6,180 nucleotides of DNA from NCBI GenBank assembly GCA_019308525.1, contig JAFDIC010000246.1, positions 1 to 6,180 on the forward strand. Direction: 5' to 3'. The stretch comes from Deltaproteobacteria bacterium. Its GTDB lineage: Bacteria; Desulfobacterota; DSM-4660; Desulfatiglandales; HGW-15. The notes below the pieces were generated by a model. That model ran no database searches. It saw nothing but the letters and a program-made list of their open reading frames with translations, and was not told the origin of the DNA. The position numbers and the translations under genes were made by a program. This document shows, piece after piece, positions 5,111-6,180 of the stretch; position 1 is the stretch's first letter; every line of letters starts with the position of its first letter.

Positions 5111-6180
5111 ATGGCATCGTCAGAGGGTTTTGAGCTCATTAGGACGCAGGAAATAGGGGAATTGAACACAAGGGCGGAACTCCTCCGCCACCAGAAGACC
5201 GGGGCTGAAATCCTGTCCCTCATCAATGATGATGAGAACAAGGTCTTTGGTATCACTTTCAGGACACCTCCGCGGGATTCCACCGGTGTTCCCCACATCC
5301 TTGAACATTCGGTCCTCTGTGGTTCAAGAAAATACCCGGTGAAGGAGCCCTTCGTGGAACTCCTGAAGGGCTCTCTCCAGACGTTCCTCAACGCCATGAC
5401 TTACCCTGACAAGACTTGCTACCCGGTTGCGAGTCAGAGTCCAAAAGATCTCTACAACCTGATAGACGTTTACCTGGACGCGGTTTTCTTCCCGCGCTTG
5501 ACCCCCCTCATCTTCAAGCAGGAGGGCTGGCACTATGAGCTGGAAGGCCCGAACAGATCCTTGAAATACAAGGGTGTGGTCTTCAGTGAGATGAAGGGGG
5601 CCTATTCTTCCCCCGATAATCTGCTGGCGGAATACTCCCAACAATCCCTCTTTCCTGACAGCCCTTACAGGTTCGATTCAGGAGGTGATCCCAAGGAGAT
5701 CCCCAAGCTGACCTATGAGGAATTCAAGGCCTTTCATGAAAGGTACTATCACCCTTCCAATGCCAGGATCTTTTTCTACGGTGACGACCCGCCTGAAACA
5801 AGGCTTGAAATAATCAAGGGGTATCTGGATGAATTTGATCGCCGGGTGATCGATTCCTCCATTCCTCTTCAGCCCCCCCTTGAGAGGCCCAGGCGCCTCA
5901 CTCGGCGGTATATCGTTGGAGAAGGAGAGGAAGAGCACGCCAAGGGCATGATCACGGTCAACTGGCTCCTCCACGGCACTGAGACCCCCGAGATGAAAAT
6001 GGCCGGTCATATCCTCGAATACATCCTCCTGGGCATGCCCGGCTCGCCCTTGCGCAAGGCCCTGATCGATTCGAACTACGGGGAGGATATCGCAGGAGTG
6101 GGTCTCTCGGACGAACTGCGACAGATGTACTTTTCAACTGGTCTGAAAGGAATCAACCTCTCCAACGCGGCCCAGGTGGA
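5111..6180 (+). CDS. M16C presequence-type zinc metallopeptidase, N-terminal third (runs off right edge)
   Basis: There are 356 uninterrupted codons from the ATG at 5111, which has AGGAGG (5100-5105) five bases upstream. The inverted zinc motif HILEH is at residues 62-66 (His62, His66 as ligands, Glu65 as catalytic base). It is followed by LCGSRKYPVKEPFVELLKGS and TFLNAMTYPDKTCYPVAS (both typical of this family). The distal Glu ligand is most likely Glu160 in VVFSEMKGAYSSPDN, about 95 residues on, as in PreP/PITRM1/falcilysin. Residues 1-235 form the first M16 domain; the next domain begins near 265. Full-length members are about 970-1000 residues with two halves that close as a chamber on short unfolded peptides. 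In bacteria the enzyme is thought to degrade peptides in the cytosol; no signal peptide is visible here. The gene starts its own transcription unit, divergent from hsp20. The remaining two thirds lie outside the window. Confidence 0.92.
   Translation, partial: MASSEGFELIRTQEIGELNTRAELLRHQKTGAEILSLINDDENKVFGITFRTPPRDSTGVPHILEHSVLCGSRKYPVKEPFVELLKGSLQTFLNAMTYPDKTCYPVASQSPKDLYNLIDVYLDAVFFPRLTPLIFKQEGWHYELEGPNRSLKYKGVVFSEMKGAYSSPDNLLAEYSQQSLFPDSPYRFDSGGDPKEIPKLTYEEFKAFHERYYHPSNARIFFYGDDPPETRLEIIKGYLDEFDRRVIDSSIPLQPPLERPRRLTRRYIVGEGEEEHAKGMITVNWLLHGTETPEMKMAGHILEYILLGMPGSPLRKALIDSNYGEDIAGVGLSDELRQMYFSTGLKGINLSNAAQV

Overview
The window looks like chromosomal DNA of a Gram-negative, probably anaerobic bacterium of the deltaproteobacterial type (Desulfobacterota or a relative). 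This is inferred from the gene content: a bacterial presequence-type M16C peptidase, a B12-binding radical SAM protein, a MurG-like glycosyltransferase start, and relics of REP-associated and ISL3 transposases. There is no taxonomic marker, so the assignment is loose. The housekeeping-like genes (MFS, Hsp20, peptidase) are moderately GC-rich and favour ATC for Ile. The central radical SAM gene is visibly AT-richer and uses ATA and AGA freely.

Layout, left to right. The start of a GT-B-fold glycosyltransferase is on the minus strand (1-138) and runs off the left edge. Its 342-base leader holds a good sigma70-type promoter and two perfect 10-base palindromes. Upstream of it, also on the minus strand, is a complete 12-helix MFS permease (481-1680). 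Next comes a 600-base gene-poor stretch with a degenerate REP/MITE-like inverted repeat (1871-1966), two candidate promoters, and the N-terminal relic of a REP-associated (Y1/RAYT) transposase (2101-2259). The intact radical SAM gene follows on the plus strand (2280-3659). Its stop codon abuts a candidate end of an ISL3-family insertion sequence, and the decayed C-terminal part of that transposase lies at 3746-3998 on the minus strand.

A clear intrinsic terminator (4063-4090) closes an hsp20 small heat-shock gene on the minus strand (4108-4551), which has its own promoter. The 559-base divergent region between hsp20 and the last gene carries a 97-base nested inverted repeat (4912-5008). The last gene is the N-terminal third of an M16C presequence-type metallopeptidase (5111 to the right edge), with a clear promoter and Shine-Dalgarno.

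How the parts relate. The genes do not form one operon; they are mostly single units with private promoters. Hsp20 and the M16C peptidase are divergent and both concern protein or peptide quality control, but nothing in the sequence shows co-regulation. The radical SAM gene, flanked by two dead transposase fragments and differing in composition from its neighbours, looks like an acquired cargo gene whose mobile context has decayed. I found no convincing new multi-gene system. The parts most worth a second look are the isolated radical SAM gene with its transposase relics and the nested inverted repeat at 4912-5008.
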